Made by a program: the position numbers and the translations under genes
Shown here: positions 7,217 through 15,636 of the stretch, piece after piece
How the letters are laid out: each line of letters starts with the position of its first letter
Position numbering within the stretch: the first letter of the stretch is position 1
NCBI RefSeq assembly: GCF_900102005.1
Contig: NZ_LT627736.1
Location: 62,001-126,000, forward strand
Reading direction: 5' to 3'
Source: Microbacterium sp. LKL04
Lineage (GTDB): Bacteria; Actinomycetota; Actinomycetes; Actinomycetales; Microbacteriaceae
DNA: 64,000 nucleotides
Notes under the pieces: model-generated
Seen by the model: only the letters and a program-made list of their open reading frames with translations
The model's database searches: none
What the model was told of the DNA's origin: nothing

Positions 7217-9013
7217 GTGAGCGTGATGAGACAGACAAGACGACGAGGCACTCGTGCCGGGATGGCGATGGGTGGACTCGGCGTCCTCGTCGCCTGCACC
7301 CTGACCGCCGGACCCGCGTTCGCGGCCGCCGGCTTCACCGAGGAGCAGAAGACGGCGACCTACGCGTCGGACGCCGCCGCGTCGACCGGTGACGCGAAGG
7401 CGCCCAGTGCCGACAACTGGTCGGTCCGCATGATGGACGTCTTCGACGGCCTCCGCATCGATCGCGGCCCGGCGGGCAACGCGGCCGTCATGGACTACAA
7501 CGACGCGCTGACGAGCGAGATCAACCGGACCGCATCCGATGCCCAGGTTCAGCGGGCCATCGTCGACCAGTACGACGACATGTCCGTCAGCATGGGCGAT
7601 GCCTTCGGTGAGAACCTCGGGGCGATCTACGCCGACGCGGTGGCCGCGGGCGAGCTGCCCAAGCTCACGTGGCTCCTCAGCAAGGCAGGCGGCAAGCTCG
7701 GCTCGACGTCATCGAGCAATCCGCCGAAGAACTTCTTCGACTACGACCGGCCGTACCTCCGCCTCGACACGACGAAGGACCTCGTCTACCGAGACAAAGA
7801 AGGCGGCGACGCGTGGGGTTCCACGAGCGGCTCCTTCCCCTCCGGCCACACGTCGCAGGCGTACTGGCAGGGAACGGCGCTCGCCGAGATGCTGCCCGAG
7901 CTCGCACCGCAGATCCTGGCCCGCACCGCCGAGGCCGGGAACAACCGCATCGTGATGGGGGCGCACTACCCGCTCGACGTCATCAGCGGGCGGATGATGG
8001 GCCAGAAGATCATCGCGCTCCGTCTCGCCGATCCCGCGATGCGGTCGTTGGTGGGCGAAGCCGCCGAGGAGTTGCGCGGCGTCCTCGAGCGCGGCTGTGG
8101 TGACACACTCGCGAACTGCATCGAGAAGGACGTCCCGTACCTGACGACCGACAAGGCGCTCGCCTATTACCAGGAGCACCTGGGCTACGGATTCCCGGCC
8201 ACCGGCCCGAAGGGGGTTCCCGTCGTGGTGCCCGACGGCGCGGAGGAGCTGCTCGTCTCGGCTCACCCGGGATTGACGCCGGAACAGCGCCGTCAGGTGC
8301 TCGCGCTGACCGCGGTCGACTCGGGCAACCCGCTCGACGTCGGTGAGCAGGAGAGCTGGCAGCGGATGAACCTCGCCGCCGCGATGGCGGCCGAGGTGAC
8401 CGTGCGCTCCGACGGCTCCGTCGTGATCGGCAACGGCGGTAGCGAGCCCACTCCGGATCCGGAGCCGACGCCCGACCCCGAGCCGACCCCGGACCCCGAG
8501 CCCACGCCCGACCCCGAGCCGACGCCGGCCCCGCAGCCGACCCCCGCTCCGCAGCCCACTCCGCCCGCAACCGGCGGCGCACCGAGCGCGCCCGCCGTGA
8601 ACGGTGACGACCTGCCTGCCGCGGCGGAGGGGACGATCCAGGCATCCGTCCGTGGTGACCGGATCGTCGTCTCCGGACTCACGGCAGGGCAGACGTACTA
8701 CGGCTTCATCTACTCGACTCCGACGTCCCTCGGACAGTCGACGGCGGATGCCGCGGGTTCCGCCACCTTTGCCCTGCCGAGCGGCCTCGAGGCGGGGACG
8801 CATCGCGTCGCCGTGGTCGATGCAGCCGGAGACCTCATCGGCTGGGCTGCGGTCACGATCGGCCGCGGCCAGGCCGCCGCGATCGGCGATGAGGAATTGG
8901 CCGCGGCCGGCGGTCAGAGTGCGCCGCTGTGGATCGCGGGAAGCGCCGGGACGGCTCTGCTCGCCCTTGGCATCGTCCTGACGATGCGACGTCGCCGGAG
9001 CGGCATCGTCTGA
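7217..9013 (+). CDS. Secreted, membrane-anchored class A (PAP2) acid phosphatase
   Basis: The gene encodes 598 residues. A signal peptide (RRRGTRAGMAMGGLGVLVAC... AFA) leads into a PAP2/class A acid phosphatase domain. The three family motifs are complete: Lys171-X6-Arg178-Pro (KNFFDYDRP), PSGH with His211, and Arg244-X5-His250-X3-Asp254 (NRIVMGAHYPLD). A Pro/Asp/Glu-rich linker, a small beta domain and a C-terminal hydrophobic anchor with a basic tail (MRRRRS) follow, so the enzyme is displayed at the cell surface to release phosphate from organic phosphates. GTG 7217 is preceded by GAGG; ATG 7226 is the alternative start. A terminator follows. Confidence 0.88.
   Translation: MSVMRQTRRRGTRAGMAMGGLGVLVACTLTAGPAFAAAGFTEEQKTATYASDAAASTGDAKAPSADNWSVRMMDVFDGLRIDRGPAGNAAVMDYNDALTSEINRTASDAQVQRAIVDQYDDMSVSMGDAFGENLGAIYADAVAAGELPKLTWLLSKAGGKLGSTSSSNPPKNFFDYDRPYLRLDTTKDLVYRDKEGGDAWGSTSGSFPSGHTSQAYWQGTALAEMLPELAPQILARTAEAGNNRIVMGAHYPLDVISGRMMGQKIIALRLADPAMRSLVGEAAEELRGVLERGCGDTLANCIEKDVPYLTTDKALAYYQEHLGYGFPATGPKGVPVVVPDGAEELLVSAHPGLTPEQRRQVLALTAVDSGNPLDVGEQESWQRMNLAAAMAAEVTVRSDGSVVIGNGGSEPTPDPEPTPDPEPTPDPEPTPDPEPTPAPQPTPAPQPTPPATGGAPSAPAVNGDDLPAAAEGTIQASVRGDRIVVSGLTAGQTYYGFIYSTPTSLGQSTADAAGSATFALPSGLEAGTHRVAVVDAAGDLIGWAAVTIGRGQAAAIGDEELAAAGGQSAPLWIAGSAGTALLALGIVLTMRRRRSGIV
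8444..8569 (+). repeat. Seven 18-bp tandem units coding a Pro-rich linker
   Basis: The units encode EPTPDP four times, then EPTPAP, QPTPAP and QPTPPA. They form the extended linker between the phosphatase domain and the wall-proximal part. Repeat number can vary by slippage. Confidence 0.9.
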
Positions 9014-9026
9014 CTCGTCACGCAGT

Positions 9027-9060
9027 AAGGGCCGGCTGGAGAGGCATCCAGCCGGCCCTT
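9027..9060. terminator. Bidirectional terminator
   Basis: A perfect 14-bp stem (AAGGGCCGGCTGGA with its complement) with a 6-nt loop lies after the phosphatase gene. The next 110 nt up to the convergent oxidoreductase are clearly more A/T-rich than the surroundings and hold no gene. Confidence 0.88.
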
Positions 9061-9174
9061 GTCCCTTTGCACCAAGAGTGTCCTGCAATCACATGTCGGT
9101 AGCTGCCACAGCAAAACAACTACCTGGCAATGACTGTATAACGACGAGATAACGGTGGCAAGGGATTCCTGTTA

Positions 9175-10431
9175 TCAATCTGTGATGAGCGAGCTTGGTG
9201 TGCGCTGCTGCCCGATGGCCCACACGTACGGCACCGGGGTGCCGTTGATCGCCCAGTCCCCGACGATGCGCTGTTTGAAGATGACCGGGTTGTGGGACGA
9301 CACGGCCCGAGCGTTCCGCCAGAACCGATCGAGGCGCTTCGTCTCGGAGACGGCGGACGCGCTCAGCGCATTGAGGACCGTGCTCGTCGCCTCGAGGGAA
9401 AGGGGCGTGAGGACGATCTGTCCCTGGGCCGACTCGAGCTCGGCGCGCTGATTGGCGCGTTCCTCGGCCTCGGCGTCGCCCGCGAAGCGTGCGAGGTAGG
9501 CGGCCTGCGCGGATTCGGCTGCCCGCACCGCGACTGCCCGGGCCGCGAACCCCTGCGCGGTCGCGACCCCGACGGTCTGCTGCACGAGCGGATCCTCCGA
9601 CCACGTTCCGGCGGAGCCATGGCTGAAGACACGCGTGCGGGCGCGGGCGTGTGCCGCGACCTCCCGCGCCGCGCCCGCGACGAGGCCGGCCTGCGTGGCG
9701 AGGTGGACGAGCTGGTAGAAGGCCGTCTGGTAGCGGAAGCGTTCGGAGAAGACGGTGATGTCCTCGGGATCGACGCGGGCGTCCTCGAGGATCGTCGTGC
9801 CGCTGCCGGTCGTGCGCTGCCCGAAGCCGTCCCAGTCGTCGTGGACGGTCACGCCGGGTTGATCGGCGCGCACGATCGCGATCACGGGGACGCCGTCGTG
9901 CTCTGCGTACACGTCGAGCCAGTCGGCGAAGATGCTCCCGGTGCTGTAGAACTTGGTGCCGTTGACGACGAGGTCGTCGCCGCGACGGGTGACCTTCGTG
10001 TTGACGTCGCCGACCTTCACCTCGCCGATCTCGGTCCAGGCGTTCCCGGCGATCTCGCCCGAGACGAAGCGCGTGAACCAGGCCGACTGGTCGACGGTCG
10101 CGTGCTGGTTGAGGCGGTCCTCGACGTAGGCGAAGTGGCCCCGCAGCGCCTGCGGGATGTTGGAGTCGGCGGCAGCGAGCTCGGTGAGCAGCTCGATCAG
10201 CTGGGGGAGGGATGCCCCTGACCCGCCGTACGCACGCGGCACACGTACGGCGCCGAACCCGGCATCGGTGAGCAGCCGGATCTCCTCGTGCGGCAGTCGA
10301 CGGTCGTTCTCGCGGTCCACCGCGCTGTCGGCGATCTGCGCGAACAACGGCCGGAACCGCGCCGCGAGCGTCTCGTAGTCGGTGCCGAGCGAGAGCCCGT
10401 CGTGGAGTGCGGGGTCGGGATGCCGGGTCAT
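9175..10431 (-). CDS. SfnB/DszC-like flavin-dependent acyl-CoA dehydrogenase-fold oxidoreductase
   Basis: The gene encodes 418 residues with the acyl-CoA dehydrogenase fold. It has an N-terminal helical domain with RVPRAYGGSGASLPQLIELL, a middle beta domain (GNAWTEIGEV, VNGTKFYSTGSIFADW, GTTILEDARV) and a C-terminal helical bundle. The catalytic Glu of true acyl-CoA dehydrogenases is not evident. The YSTGS-type motif and neighbours fit the monooxygenase branch (DszC, SfnB: sulfur-acquisition oxidoreductases using FMNH2). It is divergent from sfnG, so the pair probably scavenges sulfur from sulfones when sulfate is scarce. No flavin reductase gene lies beside it. Confidence 0.78.
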   Translation of the reverse strand: MTRHPDPALHDGLSLGTDYETLAARFRPLFAQIADSAVDRENDRRLPHEEIRLLTDAGFGAVRVPRAYGGSGASLPQLIELLTELAAADSNIPQALRGHFAYVEDRLNQHATVDQSAWFTRFVSGEIAGNAWTEIGEVKVGDVNTKVTRRGDDLVVNGTKFYSTGSIFADWLDVYAEHDGVPVIAIVRADQPGVTVHDDWDGFGQRTTGSGTTILEDARVDPEDITVFSERFRYQTAFYQLVHLATQAGLVAGAAREVAAHARARTRVFSHGSAGTWSEDPLVQQTVGVATAQGFAARAVAVRAAESAQAAYLARFAGDAEAEERANQRAELESAQGQIVLTPLSLEATSTVLNALSASAVSETKRLDRFWRNARAVSSHNPVIFKQRIVGDWAINGTPVPYVWAIGQQRTPSSLITD

Positions 10432-10666
10432 GTCGTCGCCTCTCAGCAGTGGGTCGTGGTCGTCGCACCCTTGCTACTCGCCGAATCCGCGCGGGGCGCG
10501 TTTGTGACGCGAATCGCGGCATCCCGTCGTCACGGGCCGACACACACCGTCACGCCTCGACACACGCGTTCACATCGATTGACACTGCCCGGCGCCCGGG
10601 CGGAAGGTTCCGGGGAACCCATCCGATCGCGTCGCCCGACCGCGTCGCCAGCCCACGGAGAACACC
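10432..10666. promoter_or_regulatory. Shared divergent regulatory region of sfnB-like and sfnG
   Basis: This 235-nt gap holds two CGACACAC copies exactly 20 bp apart (10538 and 10558), with a related TTGACAC at 10579 that could be a -35 box for sfnG. Two helical turns between repeats would suit a regulator binding one face of the DNA. No known riboswitch was recognised. Confidence 0.35.
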
Positions 10667-11815
10667 ATGACCGAGCAGACATCCTCGTTCGACCAGGCCT
10701 CGTCCCACGAGCCGCTGAAGTTCGCGTACTGGGTGCCCAACGTCAGCGGCGGCCTCGTGGTCTCGAACATCGAGCAGCGGACGTCCTGGGACTACGACTA
10801 CAACGTGAAGCTCGCTCAGACGGCCGAGCGCGTCGGGTTCGAGTACGCCCTGAGCCAGGTGCGCTACCTGTCGAGCTACGGCGCTGCTCAGCAGCACGAG
10901 TCGACGTCGATCAGCCTGGCTCTGCTGCTCGCGACCGAGAAGCTGAAGGTCATCGCCGCCGTCCACCCGGGGCTCTGGGAGCCGGCGGTGCTCGCGAAGT
11001 TCATCCTCACCGCCGACCAGTTCTCGAAGGGGCGTGCGGCGGTCAACGTCGTCTCGGGCTGGTTCAAGGACGAGTACACGAAGCTCGGCCTCCCGTGGCT
11101 CGAGCACGACGAGCGCTACCGCCGGTCCGCCGAGTTCATCGAGGTGCTGCGAAAGCTCTGGACTGAGGAGAACGTGCAGTTCCACGGCGACTTCTATCGC
11201 GTGAACGACTTCACGCTGCGCCCCGGCCCCTACCCGGTGCCCGGCCGCCCGCATCCGGACATCTTCCAGGGCGGCAACTCGACGGCCGCGCGCTTCAATG
11301 GCGGCGCTCATGCCGACTGGTACTTCTCGAACGGCAAGGACTTCGACGGGTTCACCGAGCAGTACGACGACGTCACCCGGGTCGCCGCTGAGCACGGGCG
11401 CACCGTGCGGTTCGGTCTGAACGGGTTCGCGATCGTCCGCGACACTGAGGCGGAAGCACGTGAGCAACTGCGCGAGATCATCGCGCAGGCCGATCCGGCG
11501 TCCGTCGAAGGCTTCCGCAAGTCGGTGCAGCAGGCCGGGGCATCCACTGCGGACCGCAAGGGGATGTGGGCCGACTCCTCGTTCGAGGACCTCGTGCAGT
11601 ACAACGACGGCTTCCGCACCCAGCTGTTCGGTCCGCCCGAGCAGGTCGCCGAGCGCATCATCGCCTACAAGAAGCGCGGGGTGGACCTGTTCCTGCTCGG
11701 CTTCCTGCACTTCCAGGAGGAGCTCGAGGCGTTCGGCGAGAAGGTCATCCCGATCGTTCGCGAGCTGGAGGCCGACCTCGCCCGCACCGGCGACCCGATC
11801 GGCGTCGCCCGCTGA
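10667..11815 (+). CDS. sfnG: FMNH2-dependent dimethyl sulfone monooxygenase
   Basis: The gene encodes 382 residues of the bacterial luciferase-like (LLM) fold. The start KFAYWVPNVSGGLVVSNIEQ, then AVHPGLWEPAVLAKF, NVVSGWFKDEYTKLGLPWLE and HPDIFQGGNSTAARF, match SfnG closely. SfnG oxidises dimethyl sulfone to methanesulfinate using reduced FMN from a separate reductase. A GGAGA ribosome site sits before ATG 10667. It is divergent from the SfnB-like gene, supporting a sulfur-starvation role. Homologous sulfonate enzymes such as SsuD differ at the N terminus. It abuts the convergent alcohol dehydrogenase with no gap. Confidence 0.87.
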   Translation: MTEQTSSFDQASSHEPLKFAYWVPNVSGGLVVSNIEQRTSWDYDYNVKLAQTAERVGFEYALSQVRYLSSYGAAQQHESTSISLALLLATEKLKVIAAVHPGLWEPAVLAKFILTADQFSKGRAAVNVVSGWFKDEYTKLGLPWLEHDERYRRSAEFIEVLRKLWTEENVQFHGDFYRVNDFTLRPGPYPVPGRPHPDIFQGGNSTAARFNGGAHADWYFSNGKDFDGFTEQYDDVTRVAAEHGRTVRFGLNGFAIVRDTEAEAREQLREIIAQADPASVEGFRKSVQQAGASTADRKGMWADSSFEDLVQYNDGFRTQLFGPPEQVAERIIAYKKRGVDLFLLGFLHFQEELEAFGEKVIPIVRELEADLARTGDPIGVAR

Positions 11816-12850
11816 TCAGGGGCGGATGAGGACCTTCAGCGCTTCCCTCGAATCCATCAGGCGGTAGCCCTCGGCGATGTCGTCGAGGGGGAGCTCGCGG
11901 TCGAAGACCTTGCCCGGCTCGATGGTGCCGTCGAGCACCTGGGGGATGGCGCCCTCGAGGTAGGCGCGGACGGTGGCCGGCCCGCCGGTGAGGGTCGCGT
12001 TCTTGCCGAACAGCGAGGTGAACCCGACCGCGGCATCCTCGTACTGGGGGACGCCGACGCGCGAGATGACGCCGCCGGGGCGGACGATGCCGTAAGCCTG
12101 CTCGTATGCCGGCATGTGGCCGACCGCCTCGAGGACGACATGGGCGCCCTCGCCGCCGGTGATCTCGAGCACCTTCGCGACGCCGTCCTCGCCGCGCTCG
12201 GCGACGACGTGTGTCGCCCCGAACTCGCGGCCGAGGTCGGTGCGGGCGGTGTGCCGGCCCATCAGGATGATGGTCTCGGCGCCGAGCTGCCGCGCAGCCA
12301 GCACGGCGGAGAGGCCCACCGCTCCGTCGCCGATCACCGCGACGGTCTTGCCCGTCTCGACGCCGCCGCGGATAGCCGCGTGGTAGCCGGTGAGGTAGAC
12401 GTCGGACAGCGTCAGCAGCGACGGCATGAGCGCCTCGTCGGTGCCGGCCGGGATGGCGACGGCGGTGCCGTCGGCGTACGGCACCCGCAGCTTCTCGGCT
12501 TGGGTGGCGGATGCGGCGCCGTCGAAGAAGCCCCCATGGATGCAGGAGGTCGTGATCCCGTCGTGGCAGAACGTGCAGGTGCCGTCGGACCAGGCGAAGG
12601 GGACGATGACGGTGTCGCCGACCCGGAGGGTCGTCACGTCCTCGCCGATCCGCTCCACCACGCCGACGGCCTCGTGCCCCATGCGGCGTCCCTCGGGGGT
12701 GTCCTCGAGGTCGTGATACGGGTGCAGGTCGGAGCCGCAGACGCACGCGTAGGTGACGCGGATGATCGCGTCCGTGGGCGCTTCGAGGGTGGGCTCGGGT
12801 ACGTCGATGACGCGGACGTCGCCCGCGGAGTACATGAGGGTTGCGCGCAT
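11816..12850 (-). CDS. Zinc-dependent alcohol dehydrogenase (MDR family)
   Basis: The gene encodes 344 residues. The catalytic-zinc ligands are in CVCGSDLHPYHD and GHEAVGVV. The structural-zinc loop is reduced: GTCTFCHDGITTSCIHGGFFDG has three Cys. The nucleotide-binding motif VAVIGDGAVGLSAVLAARQLGA is a Rossmann Gly pattern, and MGRHTARTDLGREFGA suggests NADP preference by its basic residues. It probably oxidises or reduces a small alcohol or aldehyde; the substrate is unknown. It is the last gene of a three-gene operon with an MFS pump and a cyclophilin-like lipoprotein, all divergent from an XRE regulator that probably controls them. Confidence 0.85.
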   Translation of the reverse strand: MRATLMYSAGDVRVIDVPEPTLEAPTDAIIRVTYACVCGSDLHPYHDLEDTPEGRRMGHEAVGVVERIGEDVTTLRVGDTVIVPFAWSDGTCTFCHDGITTSCIHGGFFDGAASATQAEKLRVPYADGTAVAIPAGTDEALMPSLLTLSDVYLTGYHAAIRGGVETGKTVAVIGDGAVGLSAVLAARQLGAETIILMGRHTARTDLGREFGATHVVAERGEDGVAKVLEITGGEGAHVVLEAVGHMPAYEQAYGIVRPGGVISRVGVPQYEDAAVGFTSLFGKNATLTGGPATVRAYLEGAIPQVLDGTIEPGKVFDRELPLDDIAEGYRLMDSREALKVLIRP

Positions 12851-12874
12851 GACTTCTGTTCCTTGTCTCAGTGG

Positions 12875-13402
12875 TCAGTCGATGATCTCGACGGTGACGG
12901 GTCCGCCCACGAGGAGCGCCAGTTGTTCTTCGGTGGCGTCGTAGGTGCCGATGTGGAGCGTGTCGTCGGAGTACTCGATCCCGGAGGCGTCGTAGTAGAA
13001 CCCGAGGTTCCCCCAGGGCGAGTAGTAGATGAGGTCGCCGTCCTCCGGGTCGGAGCCCGGTGATCCCTGCCAGGCGAGTTCGCGGGGCAGGGAGGCGATC
13101 TTCTCCCGGCTGTTCAGGTCCTCGAACGACAGCTCGGCCGGGAGGAGGGATAGGAGATCGCGCACCGCCGGGCTGTCCTCGCCGATCGTGACGTCGATCG
13201 TGGTGCGGTCGGACGAGAACCGGATGCGCGTCCCCACGACCTCCGCCGGAACGGATGCCGAGGCCGAGGGCGCGTCCGGGCGGGTCGCCGCGGGCTGCGG
13301 AGTGGGTTCGGCGGCGCAGCCGCCCAGCAGGGCCACGCCGAGCAGCCCGAAGCCGACAGCTGCCCTGCGGCGCGGCATCCGTCCGCGGGGGTCGCCGATC
13401 AC
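12875..13402 (-). CDS. Cyclophilin-like fold lipoprotein
   Basis: The gene encodes 175 residues from GTG 13402, which overlaps the MFS stop codon (GTGA) and has a GGGAG ribosome site; ATG 13378 is the alternative. The lipobox LLGVALLGGC directs lipid anchoring. After a Ser/Pro-rich spacer, the C-terminal 110 residues (IRFSSDRTTIDVTI, FEDLNSREKIASLP, DLIYYSPWGNLGFYYD) match the short bacterial cyclophilin-like proteins often found with oxidoreductases. These lack known isomerase activity. It lies in an operon between an efflux pump and an alcohol dehydrogenase. Confidence 0.72.
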   Translation of the reverse strand: MIGDPRGRMPRRRAAVGFGLLGVALLGGCAAEPTPQPAATRPDAPSASASVPAEVVGTRIRFSSDRTTIDVTIGEDSPAVRDLLSLLPAELSFEDLNSREKIASLPRELAWQGSPGSDPEDGDLIYYSPWGNLGFYYDASGIEYSDDTLHIGTYDATEEQLALLVGGPVTVEIID

Positions 13403-14640
13403 GAGGCGCTCCCGACCTGCGGGGAGCGGACCGCCGATGCGGTGCGTCCGCGGGCGAGGAACAGGAAGGAGGCGCCCGCGAGGAGGACGGAGACCGTTGT
13501 GACGATGCCGAGCGGCAGGATGCTGAGGGCACCGGCGACCCCGACCAGCGGAGCCGCGATCCCCCCGAACCCGAACCTCACCATCCCGAGGAGGGATGAG
13601 GCCGTGCCCGCCATCCGCGGATAGTCGGCGAGGGCGAGGGTCGTCGCCGGGGGAGACGAGATCGCGACCCCGCCCGCCAGGAGGAACAGCGACACGATGA
13701 CGACCCACAGGGGAAGGGCGGTGAGGCCGGCGACGAGGAGTCCGATCGCGCCGACACCTGACGTCAGGACGCCGGCGGTCAGGGTGCCGGGAATGCTCCA
13801 CCGCTCGGCGGAGCGCCCGGCGAGGTGTCCCAGGGTCATGAAGCCCGCCGAGTTCAGCCCGAAAGCGAGCGCGTAGCCGAGCGGGGACAGCCCGTAGACG
13901 TCCTGCAGGACGAAGGTCGATCCGGCGAGGTAGGCGAACAGGGCGGCGTAGAGGAACCCCTGGTTCAGGACGGCCCCGACGAATGCCCGGTCCCGCAGGA
14001 GCGTCCGGAAGTCGGCGACGGTGTGCGCGAAGCCGCCGGCGGTCCGCTCCTCGGGTGCCAGCGTCTCGGGGAACATCCTTAGCGTGACGACCAGGATGGC
14101 CGCCCCGATCGCGGCGAGGAAGACGAACAGGCCGCGCCAGTCCGTGACCGCGTCGAGGAGTCCGCCGAGGAGGGGCCCGATGATCGCGGCGAGGCCGCCG
14201 ACGACCGTCAGGCGCCCGTAGAACCGGATCAACGCGCCGCCCGTGTACACATCGCGGCCCGCGGCCTGCGAGATGACGATGCCGACCCCGCCGGCCAGCC
14301 CCTGCACGAACCGGGCCGCGATCAGCAGTTCGACCGTTGGGCTCAGCGCGCACACCGCCGACATCAGGATGTACGCGGCGATGCCGACGAGCAGGATGCC
14401 GCGGCGTCCGAACCGGTCCGAGAGGGGGCCCGCGATCAGCTGGCCGGCGGCGAGCCCGATCAGGCAGGCGGTGACGGTGAGCTGAGCCACGGAGGTGACG
14501 GCGTCGAGCTCCGCCGTCAGCGCGGGGAGGGCCGGGAGGTAGAGGTCCATCGAGATCGGGCCGAACACGGTCAGCAGCAGGAGCAGGGTCGGCAGCGCCC
14601 TCCGGGAGCCGGTGCGTTGCGTGAGAGCGGATGCGGTCAT
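13399..14640 (-). CDS. MFS drug transporter of the Bcr/CflA type
   Basis: The gene encodes 413 residues with about twelve membrane segments. The Bcr/CflA marks are present: FGPISMDLYLPALPAL at the start, the loop GPLSDRFGRRGILLVG (motif A), and RFVQGLAGGVGIVISQAAGRDVY in segment 4-5. Such pumps export drugs or metabolites with the proton gradient. It is first in the operon with the lipoprotein and alcohol dehydrogenase. Divergent transcription of an XRE/MmyB regulator starts about 100 nt away. Confidence 0.88.
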   Translation of the reverse strand: MTASALTQRTGSRRALPTLLLLLTVFGPISMDLYLPALPALTAELDAVTSVAQLTVTACLIGLAAGQLIAGPLSDRFGRRGILLVGIAAYILMSAVCALSPTVELLIAARFVQGLAGGVGIVISQAAGRDVYTGGALIRFYGRLTVVGGLAAIIGPLLGGLLDAVTDWRGLFVFLAAIGAAILVVTLRMFPETLAPEERTAGGFAHTVADFRTLLRDRAFVGAVLNQGFLYAALFAYLAGSTFVLQDVYGLSPLGYALAFGLNSAGFMTLGHLAGRSAERWSIPGTLTAGVLTSGVGAIGLLVAGLTALPLWVVIVSLFLLAGGVAISSPPATTLALADYPRMAGTASSLLGMVRFGFGGIAAPLVGVAGALSILPLGIVTTVSVLLAGASFLFLARGRTASAVRSPQVGSAS

Positions 14641-14741
14641 GTCCTTCAGCGTCGTCGCGCTCGGGCGCGGGCGGGAGTCCCTGCCGGAAGGTGTACCGAG
14701 AGGGCATCCCTGATCCGGCTCGGCCGATCTAGCCTGTGGGC

Positions 14742-15623
14742 ATGGACAATCGAGCTGAGGTCCGTGAGTTCCTCATGACGCGTCGGGCACGCGTGACGCC
14801 GGATGCGGCGGGGATCTCCGCGGGACCGGGCCGAAGGGTCGAGGGGCTCCGGCGCAGCGAGGTCGCTGCCCTCGCCGGCGTGAGCGTGGAGTACTACGCC
14901 AAGCTCGAACGGGGAGCGATCGCGGGCGCGTCCGGTGCGGTGCTGGAGTCCCTGTCCCGCGCCTTGCAACTCTCCGACGCCGAGCACGCGCACCTTCTCG
15001 ACCTCGCACGCAACGCCGACGGGATTCCCGCCTCGGGGCGCCACCGTCGTCGCGCCTCGAAGTCGGGGCCGGTCCGTCCGAGCCTCGAGTGGGCGCTGTC
15101 GTCGATCACGGATGCGGTGGCCGTCGTGCGCGACCAGCGTCAGGACCTGATCGCGTTCAACGATCTCGGCCGAGCCTTCTACTCGCCTCTCATCGGTGAC
15201 GGCGGACGCGTCCCGAACTTCGCACGCTTCCAGTTCCTCGATCCCGTCGCGCGGGACTTCTATCCGGACTGGGATCTGTTCGCGGACATGTGCGTCGCCG
15301 TCATCCGCGCGGAGGCCGGCCGCGACCCGCACGACAAGGGCATCCAGGATCTCGTCGGCGAACTGTCGACCCGCAGCGACGAGTTCCGGAAGCTGTGGGC
15401 CGCCCACAACGTCCGGGCCCACGGTTCCGGGAAGAAGCGCTTCCGGCATCCCGCGGTCGGCGAACTCACCCTCGTGTACGAGGAGCTCGCCGTCACCGCC
15501 GAGCCCGGTCGTGTCCTGTTGATCTACAGCGCCGAGCCCGGCTCACCCTCGGCGGAGCGGTTGGGGCTGCTCGGGTCGTTGGCGGCGGACGATCGCTCCC
15601 GCGTCAGCCCGCCGGCGGGCTGA
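14742..15623 (+). CDS. XRE regulator with MmyB-like ligand domain
   Basis: The gene encodes 293 residues. The N-terminal helix-turn-helix reads GLRRSEVAALAGVSVEYYAK, the hallmark of the MmyB/short-chain-dehydrogenase regulator group in Actinobacteria. The C-terminal PAS-like domain (about 105-265) has the usual N-D-L-GRAFYSP and FARFQFLDPVARDFYPDW stretches, which in MmyB bind a fatty acid. It is divergent from the efflux/lipoprotein/dehydrogenase operon, which it most likely controls. Its stop codon lies within a terminator hairpin shared with phoX. Confidence 0.87.
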   Translation: MDNRAEVREFLMTRRARVTPDAAGISAGPGRRVEGLRRSEVAALAGVSVEYYAKLERGAIAGASGAVLESLSRALQLSDAEHAHLLDLARNADGIPASGRHRRRASKSGPVRPSLEWALSSITDAVAVVRDQRQDLIAFNDLGRAFYSPLIGDGGRVPNFARFQFLDPVARDFYPDWDLFADMCVAVIRAEAGRDPHDKGIQDLVGELSTRSDEFRKLWAAHNVRAHGSGKKRFRHPAVGELTLVYEELAVTAEPGRVLLIYSAEPGSPSAERLGLLGSLAADDRSRVSPPAG

Positions 15624-15629
15624 CGCGGG
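15598..15629. terminator. Perfect 32-bp palindrome, bidirectional terminator
   Basis: Two 16-nt arms with no loop bases form the end of the XRE gene and stop 7 nt before the convergent phoX gene. It includes the XRE stop codon. Confidence 0.8.
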
Positions 15630-15636
15630 AGTTCGA

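Noticed and set aside
7087..7338. Longer N terminus for the MarR gene (6658-7338)
   Set aside because: The added 84 residues do not resemble the family and overlap the phosphatase promoter; ATG 7086 is a better start.
9061..9174. A/T-rich 110-nt gap as a possible small RNA or element remnant
   Set aside because: Only weak inverted repeats (GATAAC...GTTATC) are present and no promoter is clear.
10580..10666. Riboswitch before sfnG
   Set aside because: The leader has short GC repeats but no recognised SAM or other aptamer core.
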